Positions 7,639-16,162 of a stretch of 64,000 nucleotides of DNA are shown one piece after another. Origin of the DNA: an uncultured Devosia sp. (GTDB lineage Bacteria; Pseudomonadota; Alphaproteobacteria; Rhizobiales; Devosiaceae). A program made the position numbers and the translations under genes. Below the pieces are notes generated by a model that worked only from the letters and a program-made list of their open reading frames with translations, was not told where the DNA came from and searched no databases. Each line of letters opens with the position of its first letter. The stretch's first letter is position 1. The stretch spans positions 2,238,001 to 2,302,000 of the forward strand of contig NZ_CAUQDV010000001.1 of the NCBI RefSeq assembly GCF_963517015.1, read 5' to 3'.

Positions 7639-8670
7639 TCAGGCCTCCATCACGCCACGCCGGCCGAACAGGCCTCGCGGCAATACAAGCAGAATGACCA
7701 CGGCGACGAGATAGATGATGATCTGGTCGATGCCGGGAATGAGGGCCTTTACCTGGGTCATCGAGGCAAAGCTCTGGAGGATGCCGAGGAGGAAGCCTGC
7801 GGCGACGGCGCCGGGCAGGGAGCCCATGCCGCCGACCACGACGACCACGAAGCTGAGCACCAGGAAGTCCATGCCGATATGGTAGTTGGGCGGCAGGATG
7901 GGTGTGTACATGACGCCGGCCAGGCCAGCGACCACGGCGGCAAGGCCAAACATGATGGTAAAGCGGCGATCGATGTTGATGCCGAGCAGGCCGACCGTCT
8001 CGCGATCGGCCATGCCAGCACGGACGACCATGCCGAACGTCGTGAACTGGAGGAAGGCGAAGACACCACCGATGATCACGGCCGAGAAGATGAAGTAGAT
8101 CAGCCGCCAGATCGGATAAGTGATGATATTGGCCTGCATGCCGAACCAGGCGCCGATATCGGCGGCGCCGCGCAGGTCGGTTGGCATGGGCTGGGGAATG
8201 GGATTGGGCCCGAAGACGGACTTGATGACTTCCTGCGCGACGATGGCGAGGCCGAAGGTGACGAGGATCTGCTCGGCATGCGGGCGCTTGTAGAAGTGCT
8301 TGATGATGCCGCGTTCGAGCGCCAGGCCGACCAGCAGCATGACCGGAATGGTGGCGATGATGGAAAAAGGCACCGAGTAGTTGACCAGCACGGCGCCGAA
8401 ATCGCCGAACCAGGCCTGGACCAGGGGTTCGCGTATTTCGAGCGGGCTGCCCCAGGGCGAGAGCTTTTCGGGATCGACAGTGACGGTTTCAAGGGTCAGC
8501 AGCTGGCGGAACAGCACCGCGCAGAAAGCACCCAGCATGAAGAGCGCGCCATGAGCGAAATTGACCACGCCCAGCGTGCCGAACACCAGGGTCAGGCCCA
8601 GGGCGATCAGGGCATAGGCGGCGCCCTTGTCCAGCCCGTTGAGGAATTGCAGGAAGATGACTTCGAACAT
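7639..8670 (-). CDS. livH: branched-chain amino acid-type ABC transporter, permease LivH
   Basis: The start chosen is the ATG at 8670, preceded by an AGGAG-type site. The 343-residue product begins MFEVIFLQFLNGLDKGA and carries the LivH signature TLGVVNFAHGALFMLGAF. A longer in-frame extension overlaps the upstream gene and is not real. An extra periplasmic segment around residues 60-95 makes the protein a little longer than the common 290-300 residues. It pairs with LivM and lies 73 bases after the binding-protein gene. Confidence 0.91.
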   Translation of the reverse strand: MFEVIFLQFLNGLDKGAAYALIALGLTLVFGTLGVVNFAHGALFMLGAFCAVLFRQLLTLETVTVDPEKLSPWGSPLEIREPLVQAWFGDFGAVLVNYSVPFSIIATIPVMLLVGLALERGIIKHFYKRPHAEQILVTFGLAIVAQEVIKSVFGPNPIPQPMPTDLRGAADIGAWFGMQANIITYPIWRLIYFIFSAVIIGGVFAFLQFTTFGMVVRAGMADRETVGLLGINIDRRFTIMFGLAAVVAGLAGVMYTPILPPNYHIGMDFLVLSFVVVVVGGMGSLPGAVAAGFLLGILQSFASMTQVKALIPGIDQIIIYLVAVVILLVLPRGLFGRRGVMEA

Positions 8671-8743
8671 GATGAGAGCTCCTGGCAAGGTGTGCCGGGA
8701 CTGAAAGACTTGCCCGCCCCGCGTTGCGGAGCGGGCAGATGGA

Positions 8744-10099
8744 TCAGCACATCGGGACGGGTTCTGCCGGGCCGAGGTCGCCGCCGAACATGGCGGGGTC
8801 GTAGGCCACGTCGTCGCGCGGGATTTCCTGGACGATGTTGAGCACGTCATATTCGCTGGTCGGGCTCTCATTGCCCTGCACGACGAGAACGTTCTTGATG
8901 CACTGGTGGTCTTCGGCGCGGTAGAGCGTGGCGCCATTGCCCATGCCGTCGAATTCGTGGCCTTCCAGCGCCTTGATGACTTCGGGTGGATAGAAGGTGC
9001 CGGCGCGTTCCACGGCATCGGCATAGAGCAGGGCCTGCACATAAGCGGTATGGGCGGCCTGCGACGGCGGGGAGCCATATTCGGCGCCGAAGCTCTTGGT
9101 GAAGGCGATAGTGCCGGGGTCCTGCAGGTTCCAGTGCCAGTTGGAGGTGCCGTAGATGCCCTTGACGTTCTCGCCGGCGCCCTTGGCCATCAGCTCTGAA
9201 ATCAGCGGCGTGACGATCTGGAAATCCTTGCCATTGGCCTGACGGTCACGCATGCCGAACTGCACGGCCTGGGTCAGGGAATTGACCATGTCGGTGCCAT
9301 AGTGATTGAGGATCAGCACGTCGGCGCCGGAATTGAGGATGGGCGTCAGATACTGGCTGAAATCGGCGGCGCCGAGCGGGGTGCGGACGGCCTGGACGGT
9401 TTCCCAGCCCATGGCCTCGGTGGCGTTCTTGATCGATTCTTCCTGGGTCCAGCCCCAGGTGTAGTCGGCGGTCAGATGGTAGGCGCGGCGGTCCATGCCA
9501 TATTCCTGGCCGAGTACGGGGGCAAGGCCGACGCCGGACTGGTAGGCATTGAAGAAGTGGCGGAAGCCGTAGCGGCGCTTGTCCTTGCCGGTGGTGTCAT
9601 TGGAATGGGTGAGGCCAGCCATGAAGATGACGCCCATTTCCTGACAGAGGCCCTGTACGGCAATGGCTTCGGCCGAGGACGAGCCGCCGGTGACCATGAT
9701 GGCGCCGTCGCGCTCGATCATGCGGGTGGCGCCGGCGCGGGCGACGTCGGCCTTGGTCTGCGAATCCGAGGTGACGAATTCGACCTTCTTGCCCAGGATG
9801 CCATTGCCCTTGAGGGCGGTGGGGGTGAGGACGCCGATCAGGCCACCGTCGCCTTCGCCGTTCAGATGCTTGATGGCGAGCTGATAGGCCTTCTGTTCGT
9901 CCGCGCCTTCCTCGGCATAGGCGCCGGTCAGTGGCAGGTTGAGGCCGAAGGTGACGGTGTCGCCGGTGGGGTTGTTGCAGAATTCCTGTGCCCAGGCGCC
10001 CCGGGTCATGATGAGAGGCGCTACGCCGGTGCCGATGATGCCGGCAAGGCCGGTCTGCAGCACCCGGCGACGTGTCAATCCACGCTTGAAAAGTGTCAT
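8744..10099 (-). CDS. ABC transporter substrate-binding protein with Tat-type signal
   Basis: The ATG at 10099 follows a GGAGGAAAT site and gives 451 residues. The N-terminus holds a twin-arginine signal (TRRRVLQTG, then a hydrophobic stretch ending GAWAQ), so the mature protein probably goes to the periplasm folded. The mature part shows the type I periplasmic binding fold of the LivJ/amide-binding group (FGLNLPLTGAYAEEG). It is the first gene of the operon with livHMGF. The ligand is unknown. The pxp operon next door makes 5-oxoproline or related amides a guess only. Confidence 0.9.
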   Translation of the reverse strand: MTLFKRGLTRRRVLQTGLAGIIGTGVAPLIMTRGAWAQEFCNNPTGDTVTFGLNLPLTGAYAEEGADEQKAYQLAIKHLNGEGDGGLIGVLTPTALKGNGILGKKVEFVTSDSQTKADVARAGATRMIERDGAIMVTGGSSSAEAIAVQGLCQEMGVIFMAGLTHSNDTTGKDKRRYGFRHFFNAYQSGVGLAPVLGQEYGMDRRAYHLTADYTWGWTQEESIKNATEAMGWETVQAVRTPLGAADFSQYLTPILNSGADVLILNHYGTDMVNSLTQAVQFGMRDRQANGKDFQIVTPLISELMAKGAGENVKGIYGTSNWHWNLQDPGTIAFTKSFGAEYGSPPSQAAHTAYVQALLYADAVERAGTFYPPEVIKALEGHEFDGMGNGATLYRAEDHQCIKNVLVVQGNESPTSEYDVLNIVQEIPRDDVAYDPAMFGGDLGPAEPVPMC

Positions 10100-10289
10100 T
10101 GATTTCCTCCTTTGGGCGGGGTCGCTGATACATGGCCAGCAACTCACCGCATCGGAGATTATGGGCAGGCGGAGAAAACGTCGGCAATAGCGCATTGTAA
10201 TTGCATTGATATTCTGTAAATATTTGAACTGGCGTGCCGCAATAATAGTCAATTGATTGACAGACGTGGTGCGCGGGAGGACTTGTTTC
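10100..10289. promoter_or_regulatory. divergent promoter region with palindromic operator candidate
   Basis: These 190 bases separate the minus-strand ABC operon from the plus-strand HTH regulator and are clearly richer in A and T than the genes. A perfect inverted repeat GTCAATTGATTGAC lies at 10248-10261, 28 bases before the regulator start. It is a good candidate operator for autoregulation and perhaps for control of the transporter operon. Promoter hexamers are not called. Confidence 0.5.
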
Positions 10290-11891
10290 ATGCGTGCGCC
10301 CATTGGCTTTCGCATCAGCAACCGCAGGAAATCGCTCAAGATTTCCCAGGCGGAACTGGCGCGGCTGGTCGGCATTTCGCCGAGCTATCTGAACCTGATC
10401 GAGAACAACAAGCGCGACATCGGCGGGGCGCTGCTCAACCGCGTAGCGGGGCAGTTGCAGGTCGATATCGACGAATTGGCCGGCGATGCCGAGCAGAAGC
10501 TGCTGCAGGATCTCGAAGAGGCCTTTGCCGATCCGCTGGTCGAGTCGCTGCCGTTTCAGCCCGATGAACGGCGGGAGCTTGTGGCGCAATATCCGGCCAG
10601 CGCCGGGGCGCTGTCGCGGTTGCATCGGGCCTATACGGCGGCGGTGGGCAATGCCGATGCCTATGCGGACCGGTTGCGGTCGGACCCACTGCTGAGCCAA
10701 TTGCTGCATCAGATTCTGTCGGGGATTACCGCCATTCGCTCGAGTGCGGAAATCCTCGAAGATGTCGGCGATCTGGACGAGGCGGAGCGGCGGCGGTTTC
10801 TGGCCGCGATCGGGCGGGATAGCCGGACGCTGTCGGATGTGGCGCGCAACCTGATCGGGCAGTTCGATACGGCCAGCCAGATACAGCGGAGCCTGTCGCC
10901 GGCACGCGAGATCGACGATCTTCTTATCGAGCGGGAGAACCACTTTCCGATGCTGGAGGCAGCGGCGGAGGAGTTGCGCGACGAGATCGAGCGGGCCGGG
11001 CCATTCGGCATTGCCACGCTGATTGAACTGCTGGAGAGCCGCTTTGGGGTCTCAGTGCGGATTGGTGGCTTGCCCGATGAAGTGGATTATCCGGGGCAAT
11101 ATCGGTTCGATGCCAGGACGAAAGCCATGTGGCTGCATGGTGCGACAACGCTGGCGACGCGGCAATTCCAGTTGACCCGGCTCTATGGCGAGTTGGCTGC
11201 GCCCGGTGCAGTGGCGGCAGCACTGGAGAGCGCGACGCTGTCGACGCCCACCGCAAGGCGACTGGCGTCGCGGGCGGTGGGCTCCTATCTCGCCGGAGCG
11301 ATGATCCTGCCCTATGAGCGGTTTCTCCATGATGCCGAGGCCGCGGGGTATGACATCGACCATTTGCGGCAGCTCTACAATGCCAGTTTCGAACAGGTTG
11401 CCCATCGGCTGGTATCACTGCGACGGCCGGGGCAGGAGGGGATCGCCTTTGGTTTCCTGCGCTCAGACCCGGCCGGGCGGCTGACCAAGCACTTTCCACT
11501 GCCGGGCCTCCTGCTGCCCAATAGCGGCCATGCCTGTCCGCTGTGGGCGATCTATGGCGCGTTTCGCTCGCCCGATGTGCTGCAGCGGCAGGTGGTGCGG
11601 TTCTCCGATGGGTCGCGCTACCTGTTCCTGGCGCGCACCGTGCAGCGACGGACGGCGTCGTTTCGCGAGCAGGCGGTTGCCGTGTCGGTCATGCTGGCCT
11701 GTGACGTGCTGCAGGCGGACCGGACGGTCTATGCCGAGGGGTTGGACCTGTCGGACTTGAGTGCGGACATTCCTGTCGGGCCGAGCTGCCGACTGTGCAC
11801 CCGCTATGACTGCACCAGCCGGCAAGAGGAAGCCCTATCGCCGACGGCTGGTCAGTCGCGCACACGCGGACCCTTGCTGCCGCTGCATTAG
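10290..11891 (+). CDS. XRE-type HTH regulator with internal DHp/HisKA-like segment and ScfR-type C-terminal domain
   Basis: The ATG at 10290 follows GGGAGG by nine bases and gives 533 residues. Residues 8-60 form an XRE helix-turn-helix (SQAELARLVGISPSYLNLIE). The C-terminal part looks like the domain of short-chain fatty acyl-CoA regulators (ScfR/DUF2083), ending with a cysteine cluster CRLCTRYDC. Between them, residues 133-190 resemble a histidine-kinase DHp domain with His140 (SQLLHQILSGITAIRS), but no ATPase domain follows. It is divergent from the ABC operon and lies upstream of a receiver, a small membrane protein and a transporter-kinase on the same strand. Domain limits are by eye. 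Confidence 0.8.
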   Translation: MRAPIGFRISNRRKSLKISQAELARLVGISPSYLNLIENNKRDIGGALLNRVAGQLQVDIDELAGDAEQKLLQDLEEAFADPLVESLPFQPDERRELVAQYPASAGALSRLHRAYTAAVGNADAYADRLRSDPLLSQLLHQILSGITAIRSSAEILEDVGDLDEAERRRFLAAIGRDSRTLSDVARNLIGQFDTASQIQRSLSPAREIDDLLIERENHFPMLEAAAEELRDEIERAGPFGIATLIELLESRFGVSVRIGGLPDEVDYPGQYRFDARTKAMWLHGATTLATRQFQLTRLYGELAAPGAVAAALESATLSTPTARRLASRAVGSYLAGAMILPYERFLHDAEAAGYDIDHLRQLYNASFEQVAHRLVSLRRPGQEGIAFGFLRSDPAGRLTKHFPLPGLLLPNSGHACPLWAIYGAFRSPDVLQRQVVRFSDGSRYLFLARTVQRRTASFREQAVAVSVMLACDVLQADRTVYAEGLDLSDLSADIPVGPSCRLCTRYDCTSRQEEALSPTAGQSRTRGPLLPLH

Positions 11892-11967
11892 CGCTTGGCG
11901 ATCCATCCTTGTTGCGCTCTAATGTCGCAATCTGCGGAGGGGAGACCGCGGGTGCAAAGGGGGGACT

Positions 11968-12351
11968 TTGGCAATCGACATTCTCATTGCCGAGGATGAG
12001 CCGAGCATTCTGGAATCGCTCGACTTCATCCTGCGGCGGGCTGGCTGGAGCATCAGCACGGTGACCGATGGCGACGCGGCGCTCGAAGCCGTGCGCCGGC
12101 TGAAGCCACGGGTGCTGGTGCTGGACGTCATGCTGCCCAAGCGCAGCGGCTTCGATGTGCTGAAGCAGATCCGGGCTGGATCGGATACACACGCGTTACC
12201 GGTGATGATCCTGACAGCCAAGGGGCAGCAGCAGGACAAGCGCATTGCCGAAGAGCTGGGCGCCGACGTTTTCGTCACCAAGCCCTATGCCAATGCCGAG
12301 GTGGTGGGAGCGGTGCGGCAATTGCTGGGCGAAGATGGACGCGCTGCGTAG
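11968..12351 (+). CDS. stand-alone response regulator receiver (CheY-like)
   Basis: This 127-residue protein is a receiver domain only. It has acidic residues at 9-11, the phosphorylatable Asp53 in VLVLDVMLPK, a threonine in MILTAKG and the lysine in FVTKPYAN. No DNA-binding or enzymatic output domain is present. The start is a TTG at 11968 behind an AAGGGGGGA site; no ATG or GTG in frame fits better. The 3' end overlaps the next ORF by 17 bases, so the kinase downstream is its likely partner. Confidence 0.88.
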   Translation: MAIDILIAEDEPSILESLDFILRRAGWSISTVTDGDAALEAVRRLKPRVLVLDVMLPKRSGFDVLKQIRAGSDTHALPVMILTAKGQQQDKRIAEELGADVFVTKPYANAEVVGAVRQLLGEDGRAA

Positions 12352-12562
12352 GCTGCGCGGCGGGATGCTGCTGCTGACGGTGTTCGGCGCGCTGCTGATG
12401 CTGCCGCCGCTGGTTTCGGTGTTCAACCAGAGCATTACCCACTTCGGTATTCCGCAGATCGTTTTCTACCTGTTCGTGGTGTGGCTGCTGCTGATCATCG
12501 GGACGGCCTTGCTGGCGCATGCCGTGCCGCGTGACAGCGAACCGGACGAGGGGCAGGACTGA
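12335..12562 (+). CDS. small two-helix membrane protein upstream of a CbrA-like kinase (CbrX-like position)
   Basis: The ATG at 12335 gives 75 residues with two hydrophobic helices (about 12-30 and 40-60) and a short acidic tail. It overlaps the receiver gene by 17 bases, and its TGA stop overlaps the next ATG by one base (TGATG), which implies translational coupling to the transporter-kinase. In Pseudomonas a small membrane ORF, cbrX, sits just upstream of cbrA in a similar coupled way. That comparison rests on position and size, not on proven homology. Confidence 0.65.
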   Translation: MDALRRLRGGMLLLTVFGALLMLPPLVSVFNQSITHFGIPQIVFYLFVVWLLLIIGTALLAHAVPRDSEPDEGQD

Positions 12563-15258
12563 TGCTCTCGGCCGATTTCGTCATTGCCACGGCAATCGGC
12601 TATGTCGGCCTGCTATTCGTGCTTGCCTATCTCGGTGATCGCCGCGCCAGGACGCACAAGAGTTCGATCCTCCATTCCCCGGCGGTCTATACGCTGTCGA
12701 TCTCGGTTTATTGCACGAGCTGGACCTTTTATGGCGCCGTGGGCAATGCAGCACGCTCGGGGCTGGAGTTCCTGACGATCTACCTTGGGCCGACGCTGGT
12801 CTTCGTCGGTTGGTGGTTCCTGTTGCGGCGGCTGGTGCGGATCAGCCATCTGCAGCGCATCACTTCCGTCGCAGACCTGCTGTCGTCGCGCTTTGGCAAG
12901 TCGAACCGGCTGGCCGTGCTGATCACCTGCATCGCGGTGGTGGGGATAGCGCCCTATATTGCCCTGCAGCTCAAGGCCGTGACCTCGTCGATCCAGGCAG
13001 TGGCTGGATCGTCCGAGTTTGGCCAGGGAAGCCTCAAGGGCATTGACGATGTCGGGCTGGCCTTCGGCATTGCGGCTGGCATGGCGCTGTTCACGATTCT
13101 CTTTGGCACGCGCCATGTCGATGCCAAGGAGCAGCATCACGGCGTGGTGGCGGCCATTGCCTTCGAGGCGGTGGTGAAGCTCACCGCGCTCGTGGCCGTG
13201 GGCATTTTCGTGGTCTATGTCGGCGGTGGGTTCGAAGAGATTTTTGCCCAGGCCGAGGCCCGTGGCGTCATGGTCGATGCCGCCAATACATTCGACACGC
13301 GCTGGCTGACCACCCTTGTGCTGTCGGTGGCGGCCATCGTCTGCCTGCCGCGGCAATTCCAGGTAACGGTGGTCGAAAACTCCGACGAGGCGCATCTGCG
13401 CGTCGCGAGCTGGGCCTTTCCGGCCTACATGCTGCTGATGAGCCTGTTTATCCTGCCCATCGCGGTATTCGGGCTGACCAAGATGCCGGCAGGTTCCAAC
13501 CCTGACATGTTCGCGCTGACCCTGCCGCTGGCCTTCGGACAGGACGGGCTGGCGCTGTTTGCCTTTATCGGCGGGTTCTCTTCGGCAACGTCGATGATCA
13601 TCCTTGAATCCATCGCGCTCTCGATCATGGTGTCCAACCATATCCTGATGCCCATGATCCTGCGGTTCAGCGCGCCGGGCGGCGATGGCAGGGGCGTGAC
13701 GAGCCTTGTGCTGTTCGCGCGGCGGCTGTCGATCGTTTTGATCCTCTCCATGGGGTTTTTCTATTTCTTCTTCACCCGCGATTCCGATGCACTGGCGCCG
13801 ATCGGGCTGATCTCGTTTACGGCCATCGCCCAGTTTTTCCCGGCGGTGATTGCGGCGCTGTTCTGGCGCGATGCCTCGCTCAAGGCGGCGACCATGGCCA
13901 TCGCGGCGGGCTTCGTGTTCTGGGTGTGGTGCAGCTTCCTGCCCAGCTTTGAATCGGTTTCGCCACAGGTGGCGCTGTTGCTGAGCCAGGGGCCTTGGGG
14001 AATTTCGTGGTTGCGGCCCGAGGCAATGTTCGGGCTGGAGGGGATCGACCCGCTGGCCCATGCCGCCTTCTGGAGCCTGTCGGCCAATATCCTGATCCTT
14101 TGCACGGTGTCGCTGCTGACCAGCCAGTCGGCGCTGGAGCGTATTCAGGCCAGCGTCTTTGTCGATGTGTTCAAGCGAGGGCATGTGCCCAGCGGCAATT
14201 TCGTGCCCGGTTCGGCGACGGCAAACGACCTCTATTTCGTCGCCGAACGCGTGCTGGGCGAGACGCGGGCGGCGGCGTTGTTCGAGGCGGAGGCCAGGGA
14301 GAGCGGCGTCGACCCGGACATGCTGGAGCCGTCACCCGGCTTTATTGGCCGACTGGAGCGCGAACTGGCCGGCTCGATCGGCGCGGCTTCGGCCCATGTC
14401 ATGCTGTCGAAAGTGGTCTCGGGCAGCGATGTGTCGCTCGAAGAAATGATGCAGATGGCTGACGAGACGCAGCAGGTCATCACCTATTCGCAGGAGCTGG
14501 AGAAGACTTCGGCCGAATTGCGCTCGACGGCGCAGCAGCTGGAGGATGCCAATGCGCAGTTGCGCGAGCTGGACAGCCAGAAGGACGAGTTCCTGAGCCA
14601 AGTAAGTCATGAGGTGCGGACGCCGATGACCTCCATCCGCTCGTTCTCGGAAATCCTCTTGGATGGCGATGAAATCGCGCCCGAGAAGCGGCAACATTTC
14701 GTGTCGACCATCCACCAGGAAAGCCTGCGGCTGACCAAGTTGCTCGACGAAATCCTCGACCTCTCGGCGCTGGAGCGGGGTGAGCGCAGCTGGGAGAACC
14801 AGCCGGTCAATGCCGAGGCTGCGCTGGACCGGGCGATGACGGTCTGCGAGGCGCTGCTGCGCCAGCATGGGGTGACGGTGGAGCAAGGCGACCGGGCGCG
14901 GACGACCATGGTGGAGGGGGATGCCGACCGTCTGTGCCAGGTCTTTATCAACCTGATCTCCAATGCGGTGAAATACAACGATTCCAGCGCACCGGTCTTG
15001 CGCATCTCGTCAACGACGCGGGCAGGCAATTATGTGGTGGATGTGGCGGACAATGGGCCGGGTATTGCCAAGGGCGAGCGCAAGCTGATCTTCGAGAAAT
15101 TCTCGCGCGGCCAGCGTGGCTCGGTGGACCAGAGCGGGGCCGGGCTGGGGCTGGCGATTTCGCGGCAGATCATCACGCGGATGAATGGGTCGCTCGATCT
15201 GGTGCAGGGGCCGCTGCCGGGCGCCTGTTTCCGGGTCCGTCTTTCGGTGATGCGCTGA
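12562..15258 (+). CDS. CbrA-like sensor: sodium:solute symporter domain fused to histidine kinase
   Basis: This 898-residue protein begins with a sodium:solute symporter-like domain of about 13 membrane helices (residues 1-520). A linker and coiled coil lead to a DHp domain with His683 (SHEVRTPMTSIRS). The HATPase follows, with N box INLISNAVKYN and G boxes DNGPGIAKG and GAGLGLAIS. CbrA and CrbS proteins of this type sense or transport small nutrients (histidine, acetate) and control carbon use. No receiver is fused, so the lone receiver encoded upstream is the expected phosphate acceptor. The gene ends 4 kb of co-directional regulatory genes. Confidence 0.9.
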   Translation: MLSADFVIATAIGYVGLLFVLAYLGDRRARTHKSSILHSPAVYTLSISVYCTSWTFYGAVGNAARSGLEFLTIYLGPTLVFVGWWFLLRRLVRISHLQRITSVADLLSSRFGKSNRLAVLITCIAVVGIAPYIALQLKAVTSSIQAVAGSSEFGQGSLKGIDDVGLAFGIAAGMALFTILFGTRHVDAKEQHHGVVAAIAFEAVVKLTALVAVGIFVVYVGGGFEEIFAQAEARGVMVDAANTFDTRWLTTLVLSVAAIVCLPRQFQVTVVENSDEAHLRVASWAFPAYMLLMSLFILPIAVFGLTKMPAGSNPDMFALTLPLAFGQDGLALFAFIGGFSSATSMIILESIALSIMVSNHILMPMILRFSAPGGDGRGVTSLVLFARRLSIVLILSMGFFYFFFTRDSDALAPIGLISFTAIAQFFPAVIAALFWRDASLKAATMAIAAGFVFWVWCSFLPSFESVSPQVALLLSQGPWGISWLRPEAMFGLEGIDPLAHAAFWSLSANILILCTVSLLTSQSALERIQASVFVDVFKRGHVPSGNFVPGSATANDLYFVAERVLGETRAAALFEAEARESGVDPDMLEPSPGFIGRLERELAGSIGAASAHVMLSKVVSGSDVSLEEMMQMADETQQVITYSQELEKTSAELRSTAQQLEDANAQLRELDSQKDEFLSQVSHEVRTPMTSIRSFSEILLDGDEIAPEKRQHFVSTIHQESLRLTKLLDEILDLSALERGERSWENQPVNAEAALDRAMTVCEALLRQHGVTVEQGDRARTTMVEGDADRLCQVFINLISNAVKYNDSSAPVLRISSTTRAGNYVVDVADNGPGIAKGERKLIFEKFSRGQRGSVDQSGAGLGLAISRQIITRMNGSLDLVQGPLPGACFRVRLSVMR

Positions 15259-15264
15259 TCGTGT

Positions 15265-16080
15265 CTAGTGATTGCCGCTGTCGGGAATGTTCAGCAGATG
15301 GCCGCAGGCCTTGCAGTGGACGGCGTCGGGTTCGTGCTTGCTGAGCCCGCATTGCGGGCAGGGAAAGTTGACCTTGGCCGGACGGAAGATGGCCTGGGCC
15401 AGACGTACGAAAAGCGAAATGCCGATGATCATGATGACGATGGAGGCCAGCTTGCCCGCCGTGCCGGGGAGCGTCAGGTCGCCGAAGCCGGTCGTGGTGA
15501 CCGTGGCCACGGTGAAATAGAGCGCGTCGACATAGCCTTCGATGCTGGGGTCATCGCCGCGATTGGCAAAGGCGGTATAAACGAAGCCGGTGACCACGAA
15601 GAGGAAGACGAGCAGGTTCACGACGGCCTGGATCGGCTCCTGGTAGAGGCCCCAGCCGCGTTTCTTGAGCGGGCGCCAGAAGGTGCCGGTGCGGGTGAGG
15701 GTCCAGAGACGCAGGATGCGCAAAAAGCCCAGGTTGACCAGCCAGGCCGGGGCCAGGAGCGTTGCCAGAATGAAAATGTCGATGATGACCGGCATCTGCC
15801 GCAGCCAGCGCAGCACGTCGGTCGAGGCGAGGCCGCGCGCGATCAGATCGACAGCCAATAGCGCCGCAATGGAATAGTCGAACCACAGGAAGGCCTCCTT
15901 GCCGCGCAGCAGGGGCGTGGCGATGAAGAAGGCAATAATGGCCAGATCGACCACGAGGACAGCGAACTGGAAGCGCTGCGCGAAGGGCGAGGAGCCGTGA
16001 TAAAGCAGGCGCAGCGTGGAGCGCAGGCGGCCAAAGCCGGTTTCGCTGTCGTCGTCGGGCCTGTCTTTATCCGCACGCAT
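15265..16080 (-). CDS. potassium-channel-like ion transporter with C-terminal zinc ribbon
   Basis: From the ATG at 16080 the protein has 271 residues; a GTG at 16104 would add eight. It shows a six-helix voltage-gated-channel plan, with an Arg-bearing helix (FLRILRLWTLTRTG) and a pore loop with filter TTGFGD at 196-201. This is a variant of the potassium filter TVGYGD. The C-terminus carries two CxxC knuckles (Cys241, 244, 256, 259) that form a likely zinc ribbon, an uncommon add-on. The gene is convergent to the transporter-kinase with six bases between stops. Confidence 0.82.
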   Translation of the reverse strand: MRADKDRPDDDSETGFGRLRSTLRLLYHGSSPFAQRFQFAVLVVDLAIIAFFIATPLLRGKEAFLWFDYSIAALLAVDLIARGLASTDVLRWLRQMPVIIDIFILATLLAPAWLVNLGFLRILRLWTLTRTGTFWRPLKKRGWGLYQEPIQAVVNLLVFLFVVTGFVYTAFANRGDDPSIEGYVDALYFTVATVTTTGFGDLTLPGTAGKLASIVIMIIGISLFVRLAQAIFRPAKVNFPCPQCGLSKHEPDAVHCKACGHLLNIPDSGNH

Positions 16081-16162
16081 AACCAATTGCCTTGCCAGCT
16101 GCACAATGCAGGCTCATCTAGTCCGTTCCCGATCGGGAAGCGACAACCAAGAGACCATATCC

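Noticed and set aside
7573..8841. Plus-strand ORF of 422 codons opposite livH
   Set aside because: Asp/His/Gly-rich composition typical of a shadow, while the other strand has the LivH signature.
12613..14184. Long minus-strand ORF of 523 codons opposite the transporter-kinase
   Set aside because: It is rich in His, Arg, Gln and Asp with no domain pattern, and the plus strand encodes clear membrane helices. It is a GC-bias shadow.
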